Source: Gari tellinella
Taxonomy: Eukaryota; Mollusca; Bivalvia; Cardiida; Psammobiidae
Length of the DNA: 64,000 bases
NCBI GenBank assembly: GCA_922989275.2
Contig: OV277868.1
Coordinates: 76,746,216 to 76,810,215, forward strand
Reading direction: 5' to 3'
Shown: one piece after another, positions 20,081 through 31,350 of the stretch
Position numbering within the stretch: the stretch's first letter is position 1
How the letters are laid out: every line of letters starts with the position of its first letter
Notes under the pieces: model-generated
What the model saw: only the letters and a program-made list of their open reading frames with translations
Databases searched by the model: none
What the model was told of the DNA's origin: nothing
Translations under genes and position numbers: made by a program

Positions 20081-20365
20081 AAAGACATCTCCTGACGACC
20101 TTCTCGTCATAACGCATTGTCAGACAATTTCCTTGCAAAAAGCATGGGTCTTGTGTATATTGAACCGTTGAAGTGTCTTATGTGAGACCCGACCTTTATA
20201 TTTGATAGTTTGGTTAGAAATAACCATTGAAAAGCACTAGAGCATGAGTATAAGCTGGGCCTCACCAGGTAAAATGAGAGTGGTATACCCGCTTGCAGCA
20301 TTAATTGCATGCTTTTTCTCACCTATCCAGGACAATGGAGGATAGTCCATCAATGGACTGAGGAA
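20081..20365. repeat. Dispersed repeat O, copy 1
   Basis: It shares long stretches (AGACATCTCCTGACGACC, TTTATATTTGATAGTTTGG, CAATGGACTGAGGAAAAG) with a second copy near 60.2 kb. This copy carries an extra ~50 bp near its end. No TIRs or coding frame recognised. Confidence 0.7.
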
Positions 20366-20546
20366 AAGTATTTAATGTCTTTGCGGATATTAACATGGCA
20401 CATGAGTGTACACTGTTACAAAGTTTTGAACTGTCATGGACAAAATGTATTTGTTATAAGATTGGTATACCTTGTTTGTACATGAATGAAACTTATAAAA
20501 GAAAGAAAACACTTGTTATTGCTATATTTTTTAAACAGTAACTTAC

Positions 20547-20657
20547 CGTCGCATGTCTTGTGTGTTGTGCCTGGCGGGCAGTTGCACGTGAAGTCTCCCA
20601 CGTGTTCTTCACACGTGCCTCCATTTTGACACGGGTTACTGTCGCACTCTGGAATAT
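20547..20657 (-). CDS. Secreted EGF/C-type lectin gene, exon 5 (EGF-like)
   Basis: The acceptor TACATTGCAG and donor GACG|GTAAGT frame 111 bases, phase 1 to phase 1. The peptide reads [16 protein letters not shown] and then [15 protein letters not shown], a six-cysteine EGF repeat with D-I-P-E-C start. It is close in sequence to the other three single-EGF exons, which points to tandem exon duplication. The intron on its upstream side is about 12 kb and holds the two nested LINEs. Confidence 0.95.
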
Positions 20658-20743
20658 CTGCAATGTACTTCTGCCACTTAGCACTGTTCAAGAATCTCTT
20701 GAGCTAGTTGTAAGATCTCCCTAAGTGCGAGCCATGTCAGTCT

Positions 20744-20945
20744 TACAGTTGAGAAGACGTAATTCTTTCCCGTTTAAACTCTATATCAATGCATTAAAGT
20801 GTAGAAAATTACAAGCTCTTAAAATTGTAGCTGATACAATTTAATCTAAGAGGCAAACCGAGGATGTCCCGGCGTCTGATCTGGCTTCAAACTGTTTGCA
20901 AGACATAAGTTATTTAGAATTGATGCATTTATTCGGGAAATGTTA
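20744..20945. mobile_element. MITE family A, degraded
   Basis: The left end is TACAGTTGAGAAGACG. The hairpin has lost most of one arm (CCCGGCGTCTGATCTGGC remains). The right end is only partly recognisable (TTATTCGGGAAATG). Confidence 0.6.
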
Positions 20946-21384
20946 TTACAGCGCCTTTAATATTGTACTACGTGTTAACTAAGCAATTCAGACTTTTTTT
21001 ATGTTTTTTTTTCATATACAAATGTATCTAGTCAATGTTATTACCCGTATGTTATTGTAATATCTGTTTTCAATTGTTTATTCACTTTCGACATGCTTTG
21101 AATACAAGTTATTATGTGTTATGGAGTAGATCTCAATAAGCTTTCCACCAACTCCTTACATTGTTTATATGTATTTCTAAATGTGTGTGTTTGTAAATAA
21201 TATCGAAATAACATATAAGTACAACATATTATAAGGTAGTATAGTCGGATTTTGACCCGTGAGCTGTGACCTTTAGGACGAGTCCACCCGTAGAGGTAAA
21301 ATGCGTCATAAACCATGAATTTAATCAGGAGTTACCTACCTTTCATGGTATACTAAGGACATAATGTCTTTTGTATTGAAATTA
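20946..21384. other. Intronic spacer, nothing recognised
   Basis: AT-rich, no splice-bounded exon or repeat family ends seen. Confidence 0.4.
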
Positions 21385-21670
21385 AATCAGTAATCGAGTT
21401 AGAGTAATAGGTAGCGGGTTAGGGTACTTGCAATAGTGTTAACCCTTTCCCCAATAGAAGCGACTTTTAGCGTATTTAATTTATTCCTCCGCCGAAGAAA
21501 ATAGTTCCAGTTTATACCCTCATGAACAATTACCATTACAAACATTTTATATGGCCTAGCAGATTTTAGCTTAAAGCAGGCTGAAAGTAGTCACCCGTCT
21601 TCAAAACTAGAACCAGGCTATGAGGTAAAGTGTTAAAGGCTGTTGGTTCGATTCCCAGTGGGATTTCTTT
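21385..21670 (+). mobile_element. SINE-like unit split by a family C element
   Basis: The A-box side (ATCGAGTTAGAGTAATAGG, GTAGCGGGTTAGG) and the B-box side (GGTTCGATTCCC) belong to the same unit as at 19.5 kb. A C element sits between them at a TTAA. Confidence 0.65.
21439..21636. mobile_element. MITE family C inside the SINE-like unit
   Basis: TTAA on both sides, CCCTTTCCCCAATAG and TATGAGGTAAAGTG ends. The hairpin has been deleted down to one arm. Confidence 0.8.
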
Positions 21671-21721
21671 CTTTTTTTAGATTATTACATGTATTATTAT
21701 CTGTTAGTGCATTAGTTTATC

Positions 21722-22055
21722 TGTTCATACTGTAACACCCTCATATGAGTAGTACGTGCAGCTGCGCGTCTGTGCGAATTAGTTTTCGATACTAATTCAT
21801 TCTGTAGAATTTTACCTCTTCACCACTTTATTGTCATCTGCTTCAGTATTGTTGTCTGAAAGAACGTTTAAAAGTTAGATTTAATATTGTATGACTTAAG
21901 AAATATCGATAAGAGTGTCAAACAGTTTGGATCCTGATCAGACGCCGCGTTATGCGGCGTCTGATCAGGATCCAAACTGTTTGCTAAGTCGTCTTTATCT
22001 ATCTGTTCATACTGCAACACCCTCATATGAGTATTACGTCTGTGCGAATTAGTTA
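21722..22055. repeat. ~60-bp direct repeats flanking a family B element
   Basis: ATCTGTTCATACTG, ACACCCTCATATGAGTA and TCTGTGCGAATTAGTT occur in the same order at 21722-21790 and 22003-22055, with the B element between. That is too long for a normal TTAA duplication. Confidence 0.7.
21813..21995 (+). mobile_element. MITE family B
   Basis: It begins TTTTACCTCTTCACC, carries TTGTTGTCTG and GAGTGTCAAACAG, and has the perfect hairpin CAGACGCCGCGTTATGCGGC. Its left 90 bp match, inverted, the right end of the larger element ending near 16866. Confidence 0.75.
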
Positions 22056-22059
22056 AGAA

Positions 22060-22290
22060 AAAAAGTAAAAGTAAGACAGAAGAAAATGTTGTAATATAGT
22101 TTAAAAGTCTTGTTATTTTTTAGCAAGAATAGAATATACAGTTAAAAGAGGATACAAACACTGCTGCTTAATTAATAGAAGTGCTGCACATTGCCTACTG
22201 CCTGCTTGAACTGGTCAAGATCAGGCAATAGGACAATGTGCGCAGGTAACTCCCGCAGGTTTTCAAACAATTACTTGTTAGAATTGTTCA
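22060..22290 (-). pseudogene. C-terminal remnant of a LINE reverse transcriptase (minus)
   Basis: On the minus strand a short frame ends NLRELPAHIVLLPDLDQF and QAVGNVQHFY before a stop. The pattern L-P-x-x-I-V-x-x-x-x-L-x-x-F-K is typical of the last residues of many LINE polyproteins. The rest of the protein is absent. About 100 bp of AT-rich 3' sequence follow. Confidence 0.45.
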
Positions 22291-22394
22291 ACATATTATG
22301 CAAAATGTGTCATGGACATCACTAAATTGTGAAGTTTTTAATGTATGTAAAATTTTACCCTATGTAGCCAGTCTCTCACTTCTAGACAACAATT

Positions 22395-22990
22395 GCAAGA
22401 TACAAGATACAAGATACAAGAAGCTTTATTTATAGTCGGGTGTTTTCACAACATATATAACATTAGCTAAAAGCTAAAAACTCATGTGCTATGTGTTCAT
22501 GAGTTTTACCTATGTGTATATACAACCAGCCTATGCTTTCTGTGTTGTAAATTACATGTTTGCTGCTTTGCTTTATGCTTGTTGTTTTGCTTTATGTTTA
22601 ATTGAAGTTCACTATGATTCGTTGTTGCTTTGCTTTATGCTTGTTGCTTTGCTTTATGTTTAATTGAAGTTCGCTATGATTCATTGAGTCATTTCTACTA
22701 AATGTAATCTACTGTGTGGAGGTTGCTGATCAGTTCCTTCCAAATCTGATTTGGGTGGATAAATGGTTTTACTCAAATTTTATCTGTCGCACTTTTGTGC
22801 CTTCTTTTGACTGTCAGATTCTTATTTATACTCTTTTTAAGGCAGTTTTTAGGCTTAGGTCACGATCAGCAACTTTCACACAGGTTTTAGTTTTAAAACA
22901 GGTAATCTGCAGATTGGCACCTAACTAGGGGCCAATATGCCTGTCCCCTTGTCAGGATCCATGAACCCAGATTAAATCAAATAGCATGTG
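22395..22990 (-). mobile_element. Probable 3' untranslated end of a minus-strand LINE
   Basis: Three tandem ATACAAG units at 22398-22420 look like a LINE tail read from the other strand. The adjoining sequence is non-coding and holds a short duplication of TTGCTTTGCTTTATG. Assignment rests on the tail only. Confidence 0.35.
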
Positions 22991-23118
22991 CAGACGGTCA
23001 CACATCCAGAGAGTGCACCAAATTACTAGATAATTATATACCTGGTCTGGATCTGTGCTGTCTGCACATGAACCCAACTTACTTACTTTGCAATCTGTAT
23101 TCTTATATATATAAAAAC

Positions 23119-23137
23119 TGGGGGGGGGGGGGGGGGA
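23119..23137. repeat. Poly-G tract
   Basis: An uninterrupted run of about 18 G. Read or assembly errors are likely here. Confidence 0.9.
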
Positions 23138-23273
23138 TGAAAATCATCCTATCCCGAAATAATCAATAATTATTAACAAACGGATCAGAGCCAGTCTAGA
23201 TGCAGAATAACCGTACATCAAATATGACTCGGACCCGTTTGAAATTAACAGGAATAATTTGTAAGTACCCCTC

Positions 23274-25205
23274 TTTGTAAGTACCCCTTGTAATCTTACA
23301 AATACTATAACAGAACCAACCCGAATAGGACCCACGTGTAGCACTCTTTTAGATCCAATACTAATAAGTGATCCCGTCTCCTTTAACAACTCTTCTGTAA
23401 TTGATATTGATAGATTAATAAGTGACCATAATGCATGTGTAACATATATAAACATAGTGGGAAAATTAAATAGTTCGTACAAAAGAGAAATATGGATGTA
23501 CAAAAAAGGTGATTATGAAAAATTTAATAACTTAGTTGATGAATTTGATTGGGCTGGCTTATTTGTCGGTGCATCGTCAGTTGACGATGCATGTGACAGA
23601 TTCACCGCCCAATATTTATCAATGGCTAAACAGTGTATACCATCTAAAAAGATTACACTAAGACCTTCAGATAAACCTTGGATGACATCTGAATTAAGAC
23701 GTGAAATAAAAATCAGAGAAAAACTCCATCACAAATACAAGCACAACAAAACAACATTAAACTTATGTAACTTTAAACGACAACGAAATAAAGTAAACAA
23801 CATGAAAAAATTTGCTCGGGTTTCATTTTATGAAAATGCCAATATACTTATTGATCGTTTATATACATGTGATTCAAGATCCTATTGGAAACTTATTAAT
23901 AGATTAACAAAACAAGTAGGTTCTTCTTCCCTTATCCTCCCTCTATTTGATAACCAGAATAATGCAATTGTCTCTGACGACCAAGAAAAGGCCGAAATGT
24001 TAAATCAATACTTTTGCTCTATTTCGACTATTGATGATAGTGAAACTGAAGTACCAAATTTTGACAGTCGAACAAACTCATCTTTTAATTTGCATAATAT
24101 AACTGAAAATGAAATTTCTGATATTCTTCGCATTCTCAAATTTGGGAAAGCATCTGGTTGTGATTTAATTAGTCATCAAATGCTTAAATACACATCCAAT
24201 TCAGTCAATAAACCGTTATGTATTTTATTTAACATGTCTCTAAATACACAGCGCTTCCCCTCTTTGTGGAAAAAAGCAACTGTTATTCCTCTTTTTAAAA
24301 AAGGCGACCGTCATGAAGTAATGAATTATAGACCAGTGTCTCTAATTTCATGTGTTGGTAAAGTTTTTGAGAGGGTTGTCTTTAAACATATGTATAATTA
24401 TCTACATGACAATGATTTATTTTATAATCTACAATCAGGTTTTCTACCCGGCCATACAACTGTTTACCAATTGATAGAAATGTATGAAAGTATTTGTCAA
24501 TCGCTAGAGGATAAGAAACATGTGTGTTTAATATTTTGCGATATCTCTAAAGCGTTTGATAGAGTATGGCACAAAGGTCTTATTAAAAAGTTACATTGTT
24601 ATGGGTTTAATGGTCAATTTTTAAAATGGTTAGTGAGTTATCTCTCCAACAGACATCAGTCAGTCTTATTAAACAGTAATATTTCAAATTATGGTAATAC
24701 TAATGCTGGTGTCCCACAGGGGTTTGTGTTAGGCCCTTTATTATTTTTATTGTATATCAATGACATAGCTGATAATTTAGAAAGTCTAACTCGCCTGTTT
24801 GCAGACGATACATCCCTTTCATATTCTTCCTTTAACACATTAGACATTGAAACTTTTATGAATAGAGATTTAACTGTATTAAATGAATGGTCAAAGTCAT
24901 GGCTAACTCGGTTTAATCCTTCGAAAACAGAAATTTTGTTCATCTCCAATACATTAGATAATGAAGATATATCCTTAATATTTGACAATACTACATTGAA
25001 TCCTGTAGATACACATCGCCATCTAGGAGTAACTCTGTCAAAAGATGCAAAATGGACAGCTCACATTAATACTATATATGAATCTGGTATGAAGAAAGTT
25101 AACACCTTAAGAAAACTTAAATATATTTTAAATAAAAAGACCCTTATCAGAATTTATAAATGTTTCATACTTCCTATTCTTGAATACGCGTGTGAGTTAT
25201 GGGAC
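23274..25205 (+). pseudogene. LINE-1 endonuclease end plus reverse transcriptase (first part)
   Basis: The frame holds the C-terminal piece of an APE-type endonuclease and then a complete set of RT motifs: NYRPVSLISCVGKVFER, then FCDISKAFDRVWH (catalytic Asp), GVPQGFVLGPLLFLLYIN and the catalytic FADDTS. The thumb region ends at FILPILEYACELWD where LINE-2 was inserted. The frame does not stop there but runs on into LINE-2, giving a misleading fused reading frame of 797 codons from 23457 to 25850. Confidence 0.9.
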
Positions 25206-25850
25206 AGTGTAGAAAAGCAGCAGAGTGACAATAAAGTTGTACTGGATACCCACGGGGATTCCATAGAAAACATGAAGCGTGAAAACGATGAACTGCGTCA
25301 ATCTTTAAGCGAGTTACGTGATATAAATGACGAAGTTAAAGCTGACCTAGTGGATATGAAATGCCGAAATATGAGAGACAATTTAGTGTTTACAAACATT
25401 GCCGAAGACTTCCAAGAGCACGATGGTCGTTACTTTGAAGATACCGAAGCCGTCCTCCAGAGGTTTCTGAGAACCAAACTTGATAAATGTGACATAAGGT
25501 TTGAGCGCGTTCATCGCATCACGGCTAGAGCTGATAGACGAAGAAGGTCTGACAACCCTCGCCCCATTGTAGCTAAATTTACATTTTTCAAGGAGAGAGA
25601 AGAAGTTCGTCGGTCTGGTCATCTATTGAGAGGAACAAATTACGGCATAAACGAGCAATTTCCAGAGGAAATAGAACATAAAAGGAGAGAACTTTACCCG
25701 GTCATGCGATATTATAGAAACAGAAAGAAGAAGGCAGTGTTGGTGAGAGATAGGCTGTTTGTCGACGGTCAGGAGGTCAGAGCTGATGACGTACACATCC
25801 CAGTAGAAGCGAGAAGACCCAGTAACCAGCGTCAGGGCACACGGCTATAG
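25206..25850 (+). pseudogene. LINE-2 ORF1 protein, N-terminally truncated
   Basis: It starts with a coiled-coil-like stretch (ENMKRENDELRQSLSELRD), then NLVFTNIAED, FERVHRITARADRRRR and PIVAKFTFFKEREEV. It ends in a basic region (RYYRNRKKKAVLVRDR). This layout (coiled coil, RNA-binding fold, basic C-terminal domain) is that of LINE ORF1 proteins that coat the RNA. The beginning is lost by 5' truncation and it is now in frame with the LINE-1 RT. It stops at TAG just before the second ORF. Confidence 0.8.
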
Positions 25851-25880
25851 GATTGCCATGGTGGCAATAATACTGAAACT

Positions 25881-28800
25881 TTGAAAAGCAATTTGTCATT
25901 CTCTTGCTTAAATGTGTGCGGTATTACTTCTAAACTGAATATCCCGGAATTTAAAAAATTTGTTTCTAATTATGACCTATTTTCGTGTTCTGAAACACAC
26001 CTTGATGATCTTGATTGTGTGAATATTGAAAATTTTGAATGTTTTATGAAAAACAGAAAACAGAAAACATCAAAAAAGTCAGGAGGTATAGCTACTTTTA
26101 TTAAATCTAGTCTATCTAAATATTTCTCAGTTATCGATACCGATTGTGAATATATACAGTGGTTCAAACTATCAAAGGTTTTATTTGATATAGACGAAGA
26201 TATTGTATTCGGTTCTGTCTACGTTCCACCGGAAAATTCTAAATATCAGTCTCAGAATCTTTATGATATGTTTTACTCTGAAATAGAAGATTTTAACACT
26301 ACCTATAAATATGTTATACTAATGGGTGATTTTAACGCTAGGATAGCAACACTACAAGATATAATTGAAATTGATGACGCTATATATGATGCTATAGATA
26401 TTGACAGTAACTTAATATATGATACTAAAGCTGTAAATGAAATGAAACGAAAAGGTATGTTATATGCTAGGTCCTCCGAAGATAAAAGTATAAACCGTTT
26501 TGGTAGAAATCTAGTAGACTTCTGTAAAAGCAATGATCTTGTCATTATGAATGGTAGAGCCTTTAGCGATCAAAATGTTGGAAAATGTACTTGCAATAAT
26601 ACATCTGTTATCGATTAAGTTGTAGTGTCTGCAAATACCATACCCTTACTTAATGGGTTCAATATTATAGATTTCTGTCCGTTGCTTTCTGATTTACACT
26701 GTCCAGTTACTTTTGAGCTTACAGTTAGTAAATCAACTGATGTACATGAAACGTCCAGCCATGAACGAATCAAGAGATGGTCTGACAATTATAGTCAACA
26801 GTTTATACATAATATAGATATGTCGAAACTTGAATGCATCATGCAAACGCTAGAACGTGAAGATATTGATAAATGCTGTATAAATGATATTGTTACAAAT
26901 ATTGAAAATGTTCTTATCACTTCTGCTAAAAATACGTTTGGAAAATACAGTAGCAGTAGTAAAAGTAACGTTAAGACAGGTAATTGCAGTAGCCAGAACA
27001 AAAAGTGGTATGACAATAGTTGTAAATCCGCTAGATCCGAATTTCATAAAAGTAGGCGAAAATATAACCATGTTAAAAATGATATTAACAGAAATGATAT
27101 GTTGAAGGCTAGTAAAAAATATAAACGAACTATACGAGATGCAGTTGTTAAATATAAACGCAGCTTTAGAAAGAAAATAAAAAATATGAGAACTGAGTCA
27201 CCCCGCGAATACTGGAACTACATTAATAGCCTTAATGCAAAAACAAAAAAAGCCGATGTTAACATAGAATCATTTTATGAGTTTTTCAAGAATCTGAATA
27301 CTGCTAATGTCGATGAAGATGACCCCGTTGATCCTGTTTGGCCCAATGTTGATGTTGATAACAATTTGAATAAGGAAATCACTTTTGACGAAATCAAGAA
27401 AGCAATTGATAATTTAAGATTAGGTAAAGCAACGGGTTTGGACCAGGTTTCTAATGAATACATAAAACATTCGATTGATGTATTAATGCCTTTTTATCAC
27501 AAATTATTTAACAGGATATTCGATACTGGAATTTTGCCAGATTCATGGTTAGTTGGAAGTATTGTACCAATATATAAGAATAATGGTGATAACACTCAGC
27601 CTGAAAATTATAGACCAATAACTTTACTGAGCTGCATGGGTAAACTATTTACGGCAATTTTAAACAATAGACTTACATCATATTTAGAAACAAATGAACT
27701 TTTGAACCAAAATCAAGCAGGATTTCGAAAATGTCATTCAGCAATTGATAATGTCTTCATTCTCCACATGCTGTGTGAATATTGTAAACATAAAAAGAAG
27801 AAAATGTTTTGCGCTTTCGTCGATTTTAAAAAAGCATTTGACTCTGTATGGCGTGCAGGCTTATGGTCAAAATTACTGAAGTATAATGTCAATGGTAAAC
27901 TTTTTAACATAATTAGAAACATGTATCTTGATATTAAGTCTTGTGTTGTCATAAATGGTCAGAAGTCAGACTTCTTCCAATGTAGCAGAGGATTAAGACA
28001 GGGTGAAAATCTTTCCCCTATACTGTTTTCATTATTCTTAAATGATCTAGAACAATTTATGTACAATAACAATACCGGGGGTATAGATATTTTAGAAAAT
28101 AACTTAGATATATATCTTAAACTTCTTGTCTTACTCTATGCTGATGATACTGTTATTTTTGCTAATACAGAAGATGAGTTGCAATCACTTTTGAATACTT
28201 TTTATGAATACTCTACTACAGGGAAGTTGGATATTAACTTTGATAAAACAAAAATACTTGTGTTTGGAGACAAAAAGGGTAGAAATAGAAATATAACAGT
28301 AGATAATAATGTCATAGAAGTTGTCGATAGCTTCAAATACCTAGGGGTACTCTTTTCAAAAAATAGACAATTCGCAGTGGCAAAAAAACATGTTGTTGAA
28401 CAGGCAAGGAAAGCGATGTTTAGTTTACATAGGAAACTGCGAAACCTAGATCTACCAATTGACTGTCAGCTTAAACTTTTTGATAACACAATTTTACCTA
28501 TATTAACATACGGGTGCGAAGTTTGGGGTTTCGGTAATTTGGCCATTATAGAAAAAGTACATACAGATTTTCTTAAACATATTCTTCATGTTAAAAAAGG
28601 GACTCCTCATGTTATGCTTTACGGTGATTTAGGTCGTTACCCTGTCTCAGTTGCCATTAAAAAAAGAGTAATCGGATTCTGGCACAATTTAATTTACAAT
28701 GACAATAAATTATCATCCTCCTTATACAAAGTTATACATTCTGATTCAAATAATAATGACCACCAATATCATTGGCTGAATAATGTAAAATCCATTTTAG

Positions 28801-29339
28801 ACGAGTGTGGTTTAAGTTATGTATGGTTAAACCAGCAGTATCATGGATCAAGGAAAATGTTACTTCACAATGTCGAACAGTCCTTAAAGAATCAATTTAT
28901 TCAAAATTGGAATAGCGATGTTAACGAGTTACCTAAATGTTTAAATTATAGAATATATAAAACGGAACATAAACTGGAAAACTATTTTGATATATTGCCT
29001 ATGTTTTATATACAAGGATTTGTTAACTTTCGTATGTGTAACAATCACATGCCTATTGAAAAAGGTCGTTGGATAAATGTAGAACGTCAAAATCGAAAGT
29101 GCAATTTGTGTAATTTAAATGAACTTGGTGATGAATTTCATTATCTTTTCAATTGTACTTTTTTCAGAAATGAAAGAAGGGAATATATTCCATGTCTGAA
29201 TTCCAGAAATAAGAATACTTTAACTTTTGGCAAAATTATGTCAGAGAATGATGAAACAAAACTGATAAATATATCTAAATTTATTTCAATAATTCTTAAA
29301 CACTGCCGGTGCCCGCCTGGCATAGAAAACACGATTTAG
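25881..29339 (+). pseudogene. LINE-2 endonuclease-reverse transcriptase, one internal stop
   Basis: The endonuclease part has SCLNVCGI, SETHLDDLD and ILMGDFNARI. The S-D-L-H-C-P motif follows the stop. The reverse transcriptase has NYRPITLLSCMGKLF, FVDFKKAFDSVW, GLRQGENLSPILFSLFLND and the catalytic LLYADDTVIFA. Near the C-terminus a zinc-knuckle-like CNLC...HYLFNC motif appears. A single TAA at 26616-26618 splits the frame; both sides are in the same phase. No ATG opens the frame (25881 is a TTG), so its start is uncertain. It nicks target DNA and copies its own RNA in intact relatives; this copy is probably dead or needs readthrough. Confidence 0.85.
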
Positions 29340-29416
29340 TTTATTGCAATATAGAATATATTTATTGTCTTTTTCAATTCGTAGTTTTGTGATATGCTAG
29401 TTTTTGATGCGTCTTT

Positions 29417-29576
29417 TTAACCTTTGGCATGCTATGAATGACTTTGTGGTAACCTTTGCAAACAGTTTAGACCCAGATAAGACGCCGAGTAACTCGGTGT
29501 CTCATCAGAATCAAAACTGTTTGACCCGTTGCTAATAGTCCATGCGATAATGTCTGATTAGCATGCTAAATGTTAA
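29417..29576. mobile_element. Small TTAA MITE with a hairpin in the LINE-2 3' untranslated region
   Basis: The ends are TTAACCTTTGGCATGCTA and TAGCATGCTAAATGTTAA, 18-bp TIRs with two mismatches. The centre is an imperfect A/B-lineage hairpin (CAAACAGTTTAGACCC ... CAAAACTGTTTG). At about 160 bp it is among the smallest elements here. Confidence 0.75.
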
Positions 29577-29709
29577 TAGATAGCCCGTATTTCATTTCAT
29601 TCCCACACAGCCTGGTAATTATGTTTTGTTTATTATGTTTTTGTACCTCATGTTACATATTTTACATGTACTGAGAGCAACAAATAAACTGTAAACTGTA
29701 AACTGGGAC

Positions 29710-30684
29710 GGTTGCTCAGCTATCGATAGACAAAGGTTAGAAAATGTACAGTTAGAAGCTGCTAGAATAGCATGTGGCCTTCCCATATTTTGCAAAAGGG
29801 AACTTATATACTTTGAATCAGGCCTTGAACCACTTTACGAACGAAGGGAAAGACGAAAATTACTATTGTTCTATAAAATAAATAATAATATGGTACCACA
29901 CTATCTTAATGACCTATTACCACCTTTAGTATCAACTATGTCTTCGTATCCTTTAAGAAATAGTGATAACTATACTATGCCAAGCAATAGATTAACCCTC
30001 AGTGACAAATCATATATACCAACGTCAGTAAGGCTATGGAATAATTTAGACAATAGTATTCGTACTAAGGAAACTATTTCTGCATTTAAATCGTCCTTAA
30101 CCATAGTAACACCAAAATCCCCTTTTCACTATTTATTCGGCAATAGACGGTTAGATATTGTTCACACCAGAATTAGGCATAACTGTAGCTCACTAAATTA
30201 CGATCTATTCAGGTGTAATTTAATAAACGACCCAGCATGTATATGTGGATAGCAATGTGAAAATGCTTTCCATTACTTTTTAGATTGTCCAAACTATGTA
30301 CATATGCGGGATATTCTATTCCATGATATAATACCTATAACAACTGTCAATTTAGACATTTAACCCAAACTGTTCTCCTGATTGCAACAAAGTTATTTTT
30401 AATGCAGTTCATCGTTACATCCGAGCCTCCAACCGTTTTTGAATTAAAGAATTTGATCTTAGCACTTTTCTTCCTTCCTCTCTTTCTCTTCTCTTTATGA
30501 TGTTATTAACATGGTAATTTGTTTTCAAATTGCTATGCTATTTATACTGAAAATAGTAATGTTACCTCTATTATAGTCATGTCACTGTTTTGTTAATATC
30601 TGGGGAGCGGGCATTATATAATGTTTTAAAAACTTGTAGCCCAATCCCCTGCATGTATATTATATGCAATAAATATGTTTAAAC
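29710..30684 (+). pseudogene. LINE-1 reverse transcriptase C-terminus and 3' untranslated region
   Basis: Reading resumes with GCSAIDRQRL, then RIACGLPIF, YFESGLEPLYERRERRK and VRLWNNLDNSIR. The zinc-knuckle region is broken by a stop (CICG, stop, QCENAFHYFLDC) at 30250. Further stops follow before the AT-rich 3' end. Confidence 0.85.
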
Positions 30685-30829
30685 TAAGTACCCCTCTCAT
30701 TAGGATTAGGATGGGATGATGGAACCCTACCCACCCACTTGTATATAAAGTCTCTAGTTGTCTCTGTGTGTAACAGGAAAACATGATATTTCGTCTGTGA
30801 TAGATGCTAAATCTATAAATATATATTTT

Positions 30830-31350
30830 TATTTATGCTTTTCGGTGGATTACCACGAAATAGCAGTGGATGATCACTTGGTAATCCACTGCAGTGGATT
30901 ATCACCAATCGCTTTTTATTATGAATTTTCCCCGTAGGGCTCCCCAAGAATCGTAGTCAATCGTGTCTTATCGTTAAATTCCGGCAGTCCGATTTGTCGC
31001 GAACTACTCACCGGAAGAGCACGAATCCAAACTCGGGAGCAACGAGTGACGTCATTATACCGCCAACTGTCACGCGCATGTGTTCGACATAAAACGTGGG
31101 GCTCAACACGGGATAAATAATGTACGTTCGCTTTCAATTTTTAAACAATTTCGTTTAAAAAGTGGCTTAAAAGCATAAATAAATAGAATAACTGTGTTTT
31201 TTCAGTGTAAGATCGAATTTAATCCATTTCGTGAACATCAGACTGTTATATTTTCACTCGTGGCTTCGCCACTCGTGAAAATATAACGTCTGATGTTCAC
31301 TCAATGGATTAAATTTCGATCTTACACTGAAAAAAACAGTTATCCTCTAT
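30830..31350. repeat. Dispersed repeat P, copy 1, with a ~150-bp inverted repeat
   Basis: A 520-bp unit repeated about 1 kb further on. Its right third (31191-31341) is a near-perfect inverted repeat with centre GTGGCTTCGCCAC and arms such as AGTGTAAGATCGAATTTAAT. The left third holds small inverted repeats around GGTAATCCACTGCAGTGG. A TGACGTCA-type site lies between. Confidence 0.85.

Larger units (their letters stand above)
25206..29703 (+). mobile_element. LINE-2 of this window: APE-type non-LTR retrotransposon nested in LINE-1
   Basis: TGGGAC is present on both sides (25200-25205 and 29704-29709) as a short target duplication. The order is a 5'-truncated ORF1, then endonuclease and reverse transcriptase. 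The 3' region carries a small TTAA element, and the tail is short tandem CTGTAAA units. Apart from one stop the long frame is open, so it is younger than LINE-1. Confidence 0.9.
23274..30684 (+). mobile_element. LINE-1 of this window: 5'-truncated non-LTR retrotransposon, split by LINE-2
   Basis: TAAGTACCCCTC is duplicated on both sides (23262-23273 and 30685-30696), giving exact borders. The element starts inside the endonuclease domain (TRIGPTCSTLLDP, then LISDHNA, the conserved S-D-H), continues through the reverse transcriptase, is interrupted after the codons for CELWD, and resumes at 29710 with GCSAIDRQRL. The 3' end has AATAAA near 30669. It lies in the lectin gene's largest intron, on the opposite strand to the gene. 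Confidence 0.9.

Noticed and set aside
20434..20691. 85-residue protein with one EGF repeat
   Set aside because: The EGF part is an exon with clear splice borders; the rest of the frame is intron.
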